38,576 bases of DNA from Verrucomicrobiia bacterium (GCA_035574275.1 DATLYY010000026.1:1-38576), one strand, 5' to 3'. Counted from the stretch's first letter, positions 1-8,284 are shown. Notes: a model not told the origin generated them from the sequence alone. A program made the numbers and translations.

Positions 1-518
1 AAGAGGCGGTGAATGCCCGCCACGCCGACGTCGTAAATCCGCTCCACTTCCGCTCCCAGACACTCGGCGGTGAAGGCGGCTTCCTCCGCCACCGGAATGT
101 CGGAGGTGCCGGCGGAAAGGACACCGATTTGGCCCAGATGAGCCCCCCCATGCCCGGTCGGTAAAAAGAGCGCCCGGGCGGCCGAATTGTATATGGTTTT
201 AGGAAAGGTTTTTCTCAATTTGGCGCCGATCGTCCCTTCAAGACGCGTGACCAGAATGCCGGAGCCCTCCGCCGCCAGCGCGGTGATGATTTTTTTCAAC
301 TGCGGAAACGTTTTGCCCGCCGCAAAGACCACTTCGGGAAATCCTTTGCGCAGGCGGCGGTGGTGGTCCAGCTTGGCGAAACCCAAATCCTCAAACGGTA
401 AGTGCTTCAGCCGGGCGTAGGCGTCCGGCAAAGAAAGATTCCCGGCGGAAAGTTCGGACAAAGTTTTTTCCAAAGCGGGCCAATCCGCCCCGCTTTTTCG
501 GTGATTGGATTTTTTCAC
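1..518 (-). CDS. larB: LarB, pyridinium-3,5-biscarboxylic acid mononucleotide synthase (3' end outside window)
   Basis: LarB carboxylates and hydrolyses nicotinic acid adenine dinucleotide, the first step in making the nickel-pincer nucleotide cofactor of lactate racemase-type enzymes. The visible 172 residues show the family N-terminal block FEDLGFAKLDHHR (about 42-54), then RKGFPEVVFAAGKT, and the PurE-like carboxylase core with SAGTSDIPVAEEAAFTAE (135-152) and YDVGVAGIHR. The start is GTG at 518, whose bases overlap the dusB stop (GTGA), so translation is probably coupled to dusB. An ATG start would not recover the N-terminal block. The frame runs off the window at base 1, leaving roughly the last third of the protein unseen. 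LarC and LarE are not in view. Recognition is by family memory of the motifs and is strong. Confidence 0.9.
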   Translation of the reverse strand, partial: MKKSNHRKSGADWPALEKTLSELSAGNLSLPDAYARLKHLPFEDLGFAKLDHHRRLRKGFPEVVFAAGKTFPQLKKIITALAAEGSGILVTRLEGTIGAKLRKTFPKTIYNSAARALFLPTGHGGAHLGQIGVLSAGTSDIPVAEEAAFTAECLGAEVERIYDVGVAGIHRL

Positions 519-1498
519 GCTGCGTCCGAAACGCACCGGCCCGATTCCAAATAGGGGAGCAGGGCTTCGCGCAGTTGGGCAAGCGTTTCGAGCGTATTGA
601 TTTTCTGGCGCAGCTCGGAGGCCTTCGGAAATCCCTTGATGTACCAAGCGATATGCTTGCGCATTTCCTTCATTCCGAAATGCTCCCCAATCCGGGCGCA
701 AAGCTTTTCGGCATGCTCCAGACAAACCATCGCTTTTTCCGGCACGGAGGCCTCCGGAATTTTTTGGCCGGTTTCGAGGTAGTGATGAATCCGCCCCATG
801 ATCCAAGGGTTGCCCAAAGCGGCACGGGCTATCATGACGGCGTCGCAGCCGGTCTCTTCCAGCATCCGCTTCGCATCCTCCGGCGAGGTGATGTCGCCGT
901 TCCCCACCACCGGGATTTCGACGGCCTGCTTCACCCGGGCAATCACCCCCCAGTCCGCCTTCCCCTCGAAGAACTGCTGGCGGGTGCGGGGATGGATGGT
1001 CAAGGCAACAGCCCCCAGATCCTCGGCGATTTTAGCCGCCTCGGGGGCGTTAATGGAATTGTGATCCCAGCCGGAGCGGATTTTAACCGTCACCGGAACG
1101 GCGGACCCCTTGATTACGGACTTGATTATCTGGGCGAACAGTTTCAAATCCCTAAGGAGCGACGAGCCGCCGTTTTTTTTGGTCACCTTATGCACGGGGC
1201 AGCCGAAGTTGATGTCGATCAAATCCGGTTTTAGGGCCGAGGCCCGGCGGGCCGCCTCCCCCATCACATACGGGTCGCAGCCGAAAAGCTGGAAGCCGAC
1301 GGGGCGCTCGGACTCGTGAAATTCCATGTACCGCTCGGTCTTGGCGTTGCCGCGGGAAATCCCGTCGGCTGAAATCATTTCGGAATAAACCATGGAGGCC
1401 CCCAGCTGTTTGGCCAGCATCCGGAAGGTGATGTCCGTAATGCCGGCCATCGGCGAAAGGAAGGTTTTCCCCTCTATGCTCAAGTTCCCCACCTTCAT
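515..1498 (-). CDS. dusB: tRNA-dihydrouridine synthase, DusB-like
   Basis: FMN-dependent reductase that converts uridine to dihydrouridine in tRNA D-loops, using NADPH. The 327-residue protein has the N-terminal FMN-barrel motif FLSPMAGITDITFR (13-26), the catalytic-cysteine block DINFGCPVHKVTKKNGG (95-111, Cys100), the TVKIRSGWD strand, the HPRTRQQFFEGKADW block and VVGNGDI. Length is normal for the family. The frame stays open far upstream to 2269, but ATG 1498 gives the family N-terminus and the extension would run antisense through the FHA gene, so it is rejected. The stop overlaps the larB GTG start. In many bacteria dusB precedes fis; here larB follows instead. The 120-bp gap to the divergent FHA gene should hold both promoters. 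Confidence 0.95.
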   Translation of the reverse strand: MKVGNLSIEGKTFLSPMAGITDITFRMLAKQLGASMVYSEMISADGISRGNAKTERYMEFHESERPVGFQLFGCDPYVMGEAARRASALKPDLIDINFGCPVHKVTKKNGGSSLLRDLKLFAQIIKSVIKGSAVPVTVKIRSGWDHNSINAPEAAKIAEDLGAVALTIHPRTRQQFFEGKADWGVIARVKQAVEIPVVGNGDITSPEDAKRMLEETGCDAVMIARAALGNPWIMGRIHHYLETGQKIPEASVPEKAMVCLEHAEKLCARIGEHFGMKEMRKHIAWYIKGFPKASELRQKINTLETLAQLREALLPYLESGRCVSDAA

Positions 1499-1618
1499 AC
1501 CGACAAATATAAAGGAGTTTGCGGCGCCCGACAAGACGGGCCGTTTCGGGCCTTCGGACTCGAGGGGCGCCGGGGGTAGTTCCGATTTCGGTCGGAAGGG
1601 GAAAGGAGAAAACCGGAT

Positions 1619-2314
1619 ATGCCGGAAATCATCGTAAAATACGAGGACAAGGTCATCGAGCGGGTGGTGACCGAGAAAAAAAGGATCACCATCGGGCGGA
1701 CCTCCGACAACGACATCGTGCTCGACAACCGGGGGGTCTCCCGCCGGCACGCCCAGATTGAGTTCAACGGACCAAACGCCATCATCATCGACAACGACAG
1801 TTTGAACGGCACCTTCGTCAACAACCGCAAGGTGACCGAGGAGCTGTTGAAGGACAACGACGTCATCACCATCGGCAAGTACGCGTTGGTCTTCCACAAC
1901 ATTTCCGACAAATCCACCCGCCCGGAGCATCTGGACGGCACGATGGTTTTGAAGACCAAGCGCCACAAGGAACTGGTGGAACGGGACGCCCGGGAGCGGG
2001 CCTTGGTGGAAAAGTTCGGCGGTCCGATTTTGAAGGGGGAGCTCAACACGGAGACCAAGGAGTTCAAGCTGGAGCGTGACGTGGTCACGGTGGGGAAATC
2101 CAAATTTGTGAACGTAAAGGCCAAGGGATTTTTCCTTTCCGGCATCCAGGCCAAGCTGGTGCAGGAAGACGGGCGCTGGGTTTTGGTAAACGTGGGGCGT
2201 GCCGGCCGGGTGAAGGTGAACGGCGAGGCGGTAGACCGCTACGTTTTGCGCAACGACGACATCATCCAAGTCGGCAAGTCGATTTTCCGGTTTATCGAGG
2301 GCCAGAGCCGGTGA
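1619..2314 (+). CDS. Tandem FHA-domain protein
   Basis: Cytoplasmic 231-residue protein with a canonical N-terminal forkhead-associated domain, the module that binds phosphothreonine peptides. Visible hallmarks are ITIGRTSDNDIVL (GR at 26-27), SRRHAQIEF (Ser41, His44) and NGTFVN (63-68). A second FHA-like fold covers about 150-227: it keeps the strand pattern VVTVGKS, VNVGRAGRVKVNG and DDIIQVGKSIFRF but lacks the SxxH pair, so it probably does not bind phosphate in the usual way. ATG 1619 is preceded by AAAGGAG. The stop overlaps the next GTG by 4 nt. Its place in an operon with a Ser/Thr kinase suggests it is a substrate or adaptor of that kinase (inference). TRPEH and DGTMVL in the linker (residues 100-111) offer threonines that could be phosphorylated. 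Confidence 0.9.
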   Translation: MPEIIVKYEDKVIERVVTEKKRITIGRTSDNDIVLDNRGVSRRHAQIEFNGPNAIIIDNDSLNGTFVNNRKVTEELLKDNDVITIGKYALVFHNISDKSTRPEHLDGTMVLKTKRHKELVERDARERALVEKFGGPILKGELNTETKEFKLERDVVTVGKSKFVNVKAKGFFLSGIQAKLVQEDGRWVLVNVGRAGRVKVNGEAVDRYVLRNDDIIQVGKSIFRFIEGQSR

Positions 2315-3039
2315 GGTTCGCTTTCTTTTCCGACGTCCACGCCAACTGGGAGGCGTTGACGGCGGTTTTGGAGGATTTTGCGCGCCAGAACGTGGAGCGC
2401 TCCTTTTTTTTGGGGGACGCCGTGGGGTACGGGGCGGACCCGAATCCCTGCATCAAGGCGATCTGCGAGGCGACCAAGGTCCGGCTTTTGGGAAACCACG
2501 ACTACGCCGCCCTGGGGCAGATTGAAACCGCACAATTCAACCAGTATGCCCGGCTCTCCATCGAATGGACCAAGGAGGTGCTCACCGCCGAGTCCATTCA
2601 GCTCCTTTCCGGCTTTGTCGTGCAGGAGGAACTGGATGATTTTCATCTCGTGCACGCCACCCCCAAAACCCCCCTCGAATGGGAGTATTTGCTGGACTTG
2701 GACGACGCCGAGGAGAATTTCAATTACTTTTCCAAACAGGTTTGTTTGATCGGGCATTCCCACAAACCCTTGATCGTCCGCAAGCACAAAGAGGAGCATG
2801 CCGCGCTGTTTCCGGAGACCGCCGTCGTTCTGGAGCCGGACTGGCGCTACATCATCAACATCGGCTCGGTGGGGCAGCCGCGGGACGGTAACCCGAAGGC
2901 CTGTTATTTGCTCTGCGACACGGAGAGCCGGGAGGCCCGGCTCGTGCGGGTGGCCTACGACGTGGCCGCCGCCCAAAAGAAGATGAAAGCTTTGAATTTG
3001 CCGGAGTATCTGATTGAACGGATTTCGGCGGGGCGCTGA
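2311..3039 (+). CDS. Calcineurin-like metallophosphoesterase
   Basis: 242-residue two-metal phosphoesterase. The full set of metal motifs is visible: SDVHAN (Asp8, His10), GDAVGYG (Asp36), GNHDYA (Asn62, His63), HATP (His115) and GHSH (His149, His151). The 'GDxVGYG' form is typical of the family often labelled YfcE/diadenosine tetraphosphatase-like, whose substrates are mostly unknown. It starts at GTG 2311, overlapping the FHA stop, and its TGA shares one base with the kinase ATG (TGATG), so all three genes are probably translated as a unit. The context makes a role in reversing the kinase's output, or in cleaving a nucleotide signal, plausible. Neither can be read from sequence. Confidence 0.88.
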   Translation: MRFAFFSDVHANWEALTAVLEDFARQNVERSFFLGDAVGYGADPNPCIKAICEATKVRLLGNHDYAALGQIETAQFNQYARLSIEWTKEVLTAESIQLLSGFVVQEELDDFHLVHATPKTPLEWEYLLDLDDAEENFNYFSKQVCLIGHSHKPLIVRKHKEEHAALFPETAVVLEPDWRYIINIGSVGQPRDGNPKACYLLCDTESREARLVRVAYDVAAAQKKMKALNLPEYLIERISAGR

Positions 3040-5426
3040 TGTTTAAAAAATTTCAGGGGTTCATTCTTTACATTTTAATCACCCTCTTCGTTCTGGCTCT
3101 CTATTTGGACCGCCAGCCGGCCGTGGAAAAGATGGATTTGAAGCTGGCCGACCAGATGTTCCGGCTGCGGGGAGCCGAGCCGGTCGGGACCGAGGTGGCC
3201 ATTGTGCAGATCGATATGCAGGTTTCCAATTTTCTGGGACGCTATCCTTGGAGCCGAGAACGCTGGGCCGGGGTTTTGAACGCCCTCTCTTTGTACCGCC
3301 CTAAAGTGATTGCCTTGGAACTGGCCCCCGGGCTCGTGGACCGTTCCGACACCTCCATTTTGGGCACCTATCTTTTGGCCGATGTTTTGGAGCGGGGGAA
3401 AAACATCATCGTCCCCTTTAGTTTCGTTCCTTCCGAGCAGACTCCCTCCACCCTTTCGGCGCCAAACTATTTTTCCGCCGAGGCCTTTCCCGCTGCCGAC
3501 TTAGAGTTGAAATCCCTTCCCCTTACCGCCGCCGGAGGGGTGAACTATCCCGACCGCGCCTTCGCCGAAAAGGGGGCCGGGCTGGGGCACAACACCCAGT
3601 TGCCGGACGGGGACGGTACTTTGCGCTGGCATCCCTTGGTCGTCAATTTCGAGGGGTTGTACTATCCCTCCCTCGCCTTGACCACCGCCCGGCTTTATTT
3701 GGGGCTTTCCAAAACCCAGTGCGCCGTTTTGCCAAATGGAGGGGTCAAACTGGGAAACACCGTGATACCGACCGACCGGCAGGGGCGGCTTTTCATCAAC
3801 TACGCCGGGCCGGCGGGGAGCTTTAAAACCTACAATCTTTCCGACGTTTTGCAGGGGCAAATCGACCCCAACGCCCTGAAGGGGAAGGCCGTGATTCTGG
3901 CCAAATCGCCGCTCGGTTTGGCGGGAACGTTTAAAACGCCGGTGGAGCCGGCCCTTTCCACCGCCGAGCTTTGCGCCAATCTGGTGGAAAGCATCCTCCA
4001 GCGCCGGTTCGTGAAAACGCTGACCATCAGCAAATTTCTGGACATTTCGTTTTTGATTTTAATCGGCGTTTTAGCGGCCTTTCTTCTGCCGCAGGTCACG
4101 CTCACCTACCGGCTGATCATCCTGGGGATTTTCCTGGTGGCGCTCACCAACCTTTCCTTCGTTTTGTTCAACGCCTTCGGGATTTTGACCAAGCCGTTTT
4201 ACGCCATTTTGGAGCTGGTTTTCTTTCTGGCCGCAAGCCCGGTTTTGAAAGCCAAGCGGACCGAGGTGGAGGTTTTGGACGAGTACTCCTACGACTACGC
4301 CCAGCCGGAATCGGTCGCCCCGCGGAAGGCGGCCGACCGCCCCCCCATGGATGAAGGAGAAGGGGAGGAGCTGACCGGAGAGGTCTCATCCGCCGAAGTG
4401 ACGGCCGAAACGCCGGAGGCCAATCGCTCGGAATACGTCCGCACGGAGGGGATGCCGGAGCCGGAGATTATTGCCGGGGAGGAAACGCTGTACGAGCAGA
4501 CCTCGCTCCAGCCGAAAAAACCGGGTTCCGCCCACCAGCCGCTGGACCGCCCCAAAACCCTGGGGCGCTACGAAATCCAGGAAGTGCTGGGAAAAGGGGC
4601 GATGGGGACCGTTTACAAGGGGCTGGATCCGGCCATCGACCGGCTGGTGGCCCTGAAGACCATCCGGCTCGATTCCGTGGCGGAGGAGAGCGAAATACAG
4701 GAACTGAAGGAGCGGATGGTGCGGGAGGCCAAAGCCGCCGGCAAGCTTTCCCATCCGAACATCGTCACCATTTACGACGTGGGGCACGAGGGGGATTTGC
4801 AGTACATCGCCATGGAGTATCTCGAAGGGTACACGCTGGAGGAAATCATCAAGCGGCAGGTGGTGCTGAATTACAAAATCGTGGCCAAGCTGATTGTGCA
4901 GGTGTGCGACGCTCTGGATTACGCCCACGACCGGGGAATCGTCCACCGGGACATCAAGCCGGCCAACATCATGGTGATGAACAATTTTCAGGTGAAGGTT
5001 ATGGATTTCGGCATCGCCCGGCTGGAGACCTCCGCCTCGATGACCCAGACGGGCATCGCGATGGGCACTCCCAACTATATCTCCCCTGAGCAGCTGCAGG
5101 GAAAGCCGGTGGACCGCCGGTCCGACATCTTCGCTTTGGGGGTGGTGATGTACGAATTTTTGACCCAGGAAAAGCCGTTCCGCGGGGAGAACTTGAGCCA
5201 GCTCATTTACAACATCATCAACCACAACCCCCCCTCCCCGGTGGAAAAAAACGAAAGCATCCCGATGATTTTGAACCGGGTCACCATGCGGGCCATTGCC
5301 AAAGACCCCCAGGAGCGCTACCAAAGGGCCGGCGAACTGGCCGCCGAATTGAAAGAGTTTTTGGCCTCCTTCATTCTCTCCGCCCCAAAACCCCGCCAGC
5401 CGGCCGGGCAGCAGACCCAGGCGTAG
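3039..5426 (+). CDS. CHASE2-domain transmembrane Ser/Thr protein kinase
   Basis: 795-residue membrane receptor kinase. A first membrane helix (about 7-22) leads to an extracytoplasmic CHASE2 sensor (about 30-325; VAIVQIDMQ, PWSRERWA, GRLFINYAGP). Three hydrophobic helices follow (about 335-400), then an acidic linker and a cytoplasmic Hanks-type kinase (about 508-775). Kinase motifs are intact: glycine loop GKGAMGTVYKG, VALK (Lys540), HRDIKPANIM (Asp638), DFGIAR (Asp656) and GTPNYISPEQL. Order is unusual compared with PknB, since the sensor is N-terminal and the kinase C-terminal. It is the last gene of the operon with the FHA protein and phosphoesterase, so it probably senses an envelope cue and phosphorylates the FHA protein or other targets (inference). 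There is no PASTA domain. Confidence 0.93.
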   Translation: MFKKFQGFILYILITLFVLALYLDRQPAVEKMDLKLADQMFRLRGAEPVGTEVAIVQIDMQVSNFLGRYPWSRERWAGVLNALSLYRPKVIALELAPGLVDRSDTSILGTYLLADVLERGKNIIVPFSFVPSEQTPSTLSAPNYFSAEAFPAADLELKSLPLTAAGGVNYPDRAFAEKGAGLGHNTQLPDGDGTLRWHPLVVNFEGLYYPSLALTTARLYLGLSKTQCAVLPNGGVKLGNTVIPTDRQGRLFINYAGPAGSFKTYNLSDVLQGQIDPNALKGKAVILAKSPLGLAGTFKTPVEPALSTAELCANLVESILQRRFVKTLTISKFLDISFLILIGVLAAFLLPQVTLTYRLIILGIFLVALTNLSFVLFNAFGILTKPFYAILELVFFLAASPVLKAKRTEVEVLDEYSYDYAQPESVAPRKAADRPPMDEGEGEELTGEVSSAEVTAETPEANRSEYVRTEGMPEPEIIAGEETLYEQTSLQPKKPGSAHQPLDRPKTLGRYEIQEVLGKGAMGTVYKGLDPAIDRLVALKTIRLDSVAEESEIQELKERMVREAKAAGKLSHPNIVTIYDVGHEGDLQYIAMEYLEGYTLEEIIKRQVVLNYKIVAKLIVQVCDALDYAHDRGIVHRDIKPANIMVMNNFQVKVMDFGIARLETSASMTQTGIAMGTPNYISPEQLQGKPVDRRSDIFALGVVMYEFLTQEKPFRGENLSQLIYNIINHNPPSPVEKNESIPMILNRVTMRAIAKDPQERYQRAGELAAELKEFLASFILSAPKPRQPAGQQTQA

Positions 5427-5492
5427 CTCATTTCTTTTTTGACGCCGCCCCAACTTTTCCGCCGTCCAGGGCTTGACTCGGCGGCTTCTGCC

Positions 5493-5540
5493 TTTGGAAA
5501 GCGGCTTTCCCAAACCGGCGCGAGCCCCTCCTTTTATTTT
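5493..5540 (+). terminator. Possible terminator hairpin of the kinase operon
   Basis: TTTGGAAAG at 5493-5501 pairs with CTTTCCCAAA at 5505-5514 (9 pairs, one bulge, 3-base loop). T-rich sequence follows only about 20 nt later (5531-5543), so intrinsic termination is not certain. A second stem, CCGCCG/CGGCGG, lies just upstream. Confidence 0.35.
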
Positions 5541-5547
5541 TTTCCGC

Positions 5548-5576
5548 TTGACTATCAATTTCCGGCTTTGTATCGT
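5548..5576 (+). promoter_or_regulatory. Sigma-70-type promoter for the orphan RNA
   Basis: TTGACT at 5548-5553 and TATCGT at 5571-5576 are separated by exactly 17 nt, placing the predicted start near 5583. No gene on this strand begins downstream before 8323, so the promoter points to a non-coding transcript. The sequence before the -35 (CTTGAC) resembles the other promoter candidates in this window at 23445 and 37186. Confidence 0.6.
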
Positions 5577-5582
5577 ATTAAT

Positions 5583-5746
5583 AGTTGAAGGCCGGTCCCC
5601 AACCGGCTGGGACGAACAACCGCTCTTTTGAAAAAAAGAGTAACGCCCAGAAGGGCGAGGAGGTGAGACGAAAAAACCGTAAACCTTAGCTCGAGGCCGA
5701 GTATCTCACTATCCAGTGTTTCGGTTGTTAGTCGCCTCTTTTTTTT
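5583..5746 (+). ncRNA. Candidate structured small RNA (unassigned family)
   Basis: About 164 nt with strong nested complementarity. A closing helix P1 pairs 5611-5622 with 5722-5733 (11 of 12 pairs, one G-A mismatch). Inside it are CTCTTTT-GAAA-AAAAGAG (5623-5640, GNRA loop), CGCCC-AGAA-GGGCG (5644-5657), and GTGAGA (5663-5668) pairing with TCTCAC (5704-5709), which encloses a CTCG/CGAG hairpin (5690-5701). A further GCCGGT/ACCGGC hairpin lies 5' of P1. Eight T residues follow at 5739-5746. A promoter sits directly upstream and a hairpin terminator directly downstream. I compared it by eye with tmRNA, RNase P, SRP, 6S and common riboswitches and found no match. With no gene after it, a trans-acting or protein-binding RNA is more likely than a riboswitch. 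Confidence 0.6.
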
Positions 5747-5751
5747 CTTCA

Positions 5752-5774
5752 GTCCGCCGCGAGCGGGCTTTTTT
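5752..5774 (+). terminator. Rho-independent terminator
   Basis: GTCCGC (5752-5757) pairs with GCGGGC (5763-5768) around a 5-base loop, followed at once by six T (5769-5774). It would end the small RNA transcript and, lying between convergent units, also shield the minus-strand acyltransferase gene. Confidence 0.65.
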
Positions 5775-5821
5775 ATTGCCGGTTTTGAGACCGCCGGATT
5801 CGGCTTTTGTTTCAGGAGAAG

Positions 5822-6940
5822 CTACAGCCGCCTTTCCCAAATCCGGTATTTTTTGTAGAGCTTGGAGCCCCAAACCTCCATAATCCGGTTCATCAAATAG
5901 TTGTCCTCCAAAATCCAGGACATCTCGGAGGTGAGGTAGCCCTTTTTCATCCCGGTAAAATAGGACTCGGTGGAAAGGACGTTGTCAATCCCCCGCTTGC
6001 GGTACTCCGGCAAAATTCCCAAGGTAATCGTGCGCGCCCCGTTTATCGTTTTTTTCACTTTCAGATGCCACAAAAGCTTGAAGAAGCCGAAGGGAAAAAG
6101 CCGCCCGTTCAGCTTGATTAAAACCTGGTTGATATCCGGCAAGGAAAGGCAGAAGCCGACCGGTTTCCCCTCCACTTCGGCGATCAAGGCAATATCGGGA
6201 TCGACGAAGGACTTCATCTCCTTGGCCGCGTGCTCGAACTCCGCATCGGTCATCGGCACGAACCCCCAATTCTTCTCCCAGGCCTGGTTGTAGATTTCCT
6301 TCAGGATTTTCACCTCGGAAGCGAAATTTTTCAGCGAGAGGGGACGAATGTGCACCCGCTCCTTTTCCTTCACTTTCTGGGCCAGCCGGGTCATCCGCTC
6401 CGGCGGGCGGTTCTCCTCGTCGGTCAAATAGGCGAACAAATCCTTGGCTTTTTGGAAACCGAGCTTTTCAAAAAGCTCGTTGTAGTAGGGGGGGTTGTAG
6501 GGCATCTGCACGACCGGCGGCGAGTCAAACCCCTCCAATAGGAATCCCCACTCGTCGTTGGAGGAGAAATTGGCCGGCCCCCGCAGAAACTCCATTTTCT
6601 CCTCCCGGGCGGCCTCTTCCACTTTCTCCATCAAGGCAGCGGCGAAGTTTACGTCGTTTTCGCACTCGAAAAAGCCGAAGAAATAAACCTTTTCCCCGTG
6701 GAAGCCGTTGTGGGCCTCGTTCAGAATGCCGGCCACCCGGCCTACGGGACGGCCGCCATCATACGCCATAAAGTAGCGCACCCGGGCATGCTGGAAAAAG
6801 GGGTTTTTGGCCGGATTGAAAAACGATTTCCGCTCGGACAAAAGGGGCGGCACCCAGCAGGGGTCCCCCTTATAAAATTGGTACGGAAATTTTATGAAAA
6901 GGGAAAGCCTGCCCGGTGGAATCTCCCGGACTTCGAGCAT
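5822..6940 (-). CDS. GNAT-like N-acyltransferase (YghO-type), candidate ceramide synthase
   Basis: 372-residue soluble protein whose sequence matches the YghO-type GNAT-like family as I remember it: FPYQFYKGDPCWVPPLLSER near the N-terminus (18-37), then VGRVAGILNEAHN, EGFDSPPVVQMPYNPPYY, and a C-terminal acetyltransferase-like core with TITLGILPEYRKRGI and SWILEDNYLMNRIME. Such proteins have two GNAT-like halves. ATG 6940 shares its A with the stop of the upstream serine palmitoyltransferase-like gene (TGATG), so the two are tightly coupled. In Caulobacter, ceramide synthase is a bacterial acyltransferase unrelated to the eukaryotic enzyme. The coupling here makes N-acylation of a sphingoid base the best guess for this protein, but that is inference. 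The reading frame stays open upstream inside the neighbouring gene; that extension is rejected. Confidence 0.75.
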   Translation of the reverse strand: MLEVREIPPGRLSLFIKFPYQFYKGDPCWVPPLLSERKSFFNPAKNPFFQHARVRYFMAYDGGRPVGRVAGILNEAHNGFHGEKVYFFGFFECENDVNFAAALMEKVEEAAREEKMEFLRGPANFSSNDEWGFLLEGFDSPPVVQMPYNPPYYNELFEKLGFQKAKDLFAYLTDEENRPPERMTRLAQKVKEKERVHIRPLSLKNFASEVKILKEIYNQAWEKNWGFVPMTDAEFEHAAKEMKSFVDPDIALIAEVEGKPVGFCLSLPDINQVLIKLNGRLFPFGFFKLLWHLKVKKTINGARTITLGILPEYRKRGIDNVLSTESYFTGMKKGYLTSEMSWILEDNYLMNRIMEVWGSKLYKKYRIWERRL

Positions 6941-8121
6941 CAAATAATCCCGAAGGCCTTCCCCAGTTTCTTGAAGGTCTCCAGGACGAAATCCAACTGG
7001 TCGTCCGTGTGCGTGGCGGTGTAGCTGGTGCGGATCAAGGCCTTCCCCGGGGGGGTGGCCGGGGAGATGATGGCGTTGGCGAAAATCCCCTCGTCCAGAA
7101 GCGCCCGCCAGAACTTGAAGGCGTCCAGGTCTTCGCCGATGAAAACCGGCACGATGGGGGTTTCGGTGGCACCGATGTCGAACCCCAAAAGCTTGAACTC
7201 CTTGTGCATCCGGCGGGTGATTTCCCACAAACGCTCCCGGCGCTCCGGCTCGGACTCGATGATGTCCAAGGCGGCAATCACCGCGGCGACTGCGGAGGGG
7301 GGCATGGAGGCGGAAAAAATCAGCTCCCGGGAGAAATGCTTGATGTATTCAATCACCCCCCGCTCTCCCGCGATGAACCCTCCCAGGGAGGCGAACGACT
7401 TGGAGAAGGTCCCCATGATTAGATCCACCTCCTCCTCCAGCCCGAAGTGCTCGGCCGTTCCCCGCCCCTGCTTCCCCAAAACCCCCACGGCATGGGCGTC
7501 GTCCACGAGCAAACGGGCCTTGTGCTTTTTGGCCAGCTTCACCGCCTCCGGCAGACGGACAATATCCCCCTCCATCGAGAAAACGCCGTCCGTCACCACC
7601 AGCTTTCCCGCCCCGTGATCCAGCTTGGACAAAATCCGGCACAAGTCCTCCATGTCGTTGTGCAGGTATTTGATGGTCTTGCCGAAGGAGAGCCGGCAGC
7701 CGTCCACGATGGAGGCGTGGTCGGCCCGGTCGACGATTATGAAATCCCCCTTGCCGACCAAGGCGGAGATGGTCCCCAAATTGGTCTGGAAACCGGTGGA
7801 AAAGGCGAGCGCGGCCTCCTTGTTCACGAACTTCGCCAGCCGCCGCTCCAGCTCGATGTGCAAATCGAGCGTCCCGTTCAAAAAGCGGCTCCCCGTGCAT
7901 CCGGAGCCGTACTTCAAGGCCGCCTGGGCGGCGGCCTCTTTGACTTTGGGATGGGAAACCAGCCCCAGATAGTTGTTTGAGCCGATCATCAAAAGTTTTT
8001 TGCCGTCCATCACCACCTCGGTCCCCAAGGCGGAGGAAATGGGGTGGAAATAGGGATAGAGCCCGGCTTTTTGGGCCTCCTCGGCGCGGGTATCCTTGTA
8101 ACATTTGTCAAAAAGATCCAT
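6940..8121 (-). CDS. spt: Serine palmitoyltransferase-like alpha-oxoamine synthase
   Basis: PLP enzyme that joins an amino acid to an acyl-CoA or acyl-ACP with loss of CO2. The 393 residues show the family layout: SNNYLGL (48-54), GSGCTGSRFLNG (72-83), DHAS (134-137, PLP-stacking His135), TDGVFSMEGD (178-187), DDAHAVG (207-213) and the PLP lysine in FSKSFASLGG (Lys241). The N-terminus MDLFDKCY...AGLYPYFHPI is the form I associate with bacterial serine palmitoyltransferases rather than BioF or Kbl. ATG 8121 gives that N-terminus; the frame extends 38 codons further without similarity. Neighbours (GNAT acyltransferase overlapping, CerR-like reductase divergent) support sphingolipid rather than biotin synthesis. 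Glycine C-acetyltransferase remains the main alternative. Confidence 0.82.
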   Translation of the reverse strand: MDLFDKCYKDTRAEEAQKAGLYPYFHPISSALGTEVVMDGKKLLMIGSNNYLGLVSHPKVKEAAAQAALKYGSGCTGSRFLNGTLDLHIELERRLAKFVNKEAALAFSTGFQTNLGTISALVGKGDFIIVDRADHASIVDGCRLSFGKTIKYLHNDMEDLCRILSKLDHGAGKLVVTDGVFSMEGDIVRLPEAVKLAKKHKARLLVDDAHAVGVLGKQGRGTAEHFGLEEEVDLIMGTFSKSFASLGGFIAGERGVIEYIKHFSRELIFSASMPPSAVAAVIAALDIIESEPERRERLWEITRRMHKEFKLLGFDIGATETPIVPVFIGEDLDAFKFWRALLDEGIFANAIISPATPPGKALIRTSYTATHTDDQLDFVLETFKKLGKAFGII

Positions 8122-8209
8122 ATCGAATCGCTTTTTTCCCTCGCTGCCGTTAACGAAAAAGTTTATCTTAACGGCTGGCCGAATATATGTCAAGCCAATC
8201 GAAGCGGCA

Positions 8210-8250
8210 ATGAAAAAAGCCCTCGTCCCCGGCAAAACGGGTTTTTTTTT
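8210..8250 (+). repeat. Decayed copy of the start of the downstream reductase gene
   Basis: From ATG 8210 the sequence matches the first ~40 bases of the gene at 8323 with roughly 80% identity (ATGAAAAAAGC..CT..GTC.CCGGC...CGG plus a T run). The frame soon becomes unreadable as the same protein. It looks like an old tandem duplication of the gene start, or less likely chance. Confidence 0.4.
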
Positions 8251-8284
8251 CAGTGTTGCGCCGGGAGTTGTTCCGGACGCTCAT

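Noticed and set aside
1499-2269. Upstream extension of the dusB frame to 584 codons
   Set aside because: The extension is antisense to the FHA gene; ATG 1498 gives the normal Dus N-terminus.
4386-5558. A 390-codon antisense frame over the kinase
   Set aside because: The sense strand encodes an intact kinase; the antisense product is His/Leu-rich shadow sequence.
5583-5746. tmRNA, RNase P RNA, SRP RNA, 6S RNA or a riboswitch
   Set aside because: None of the conserved cores I know (tRNA-like ends, GAGGAAAGUC, SRP loop, common aptamer motifs) is present, and no gene follows.
6940-8121. BioF (biotin synthesis) assignment
   Set aside because: No biotin genes nearby; N-terminus and coupled acyltransferase fit serine palmitoyltransferase better.
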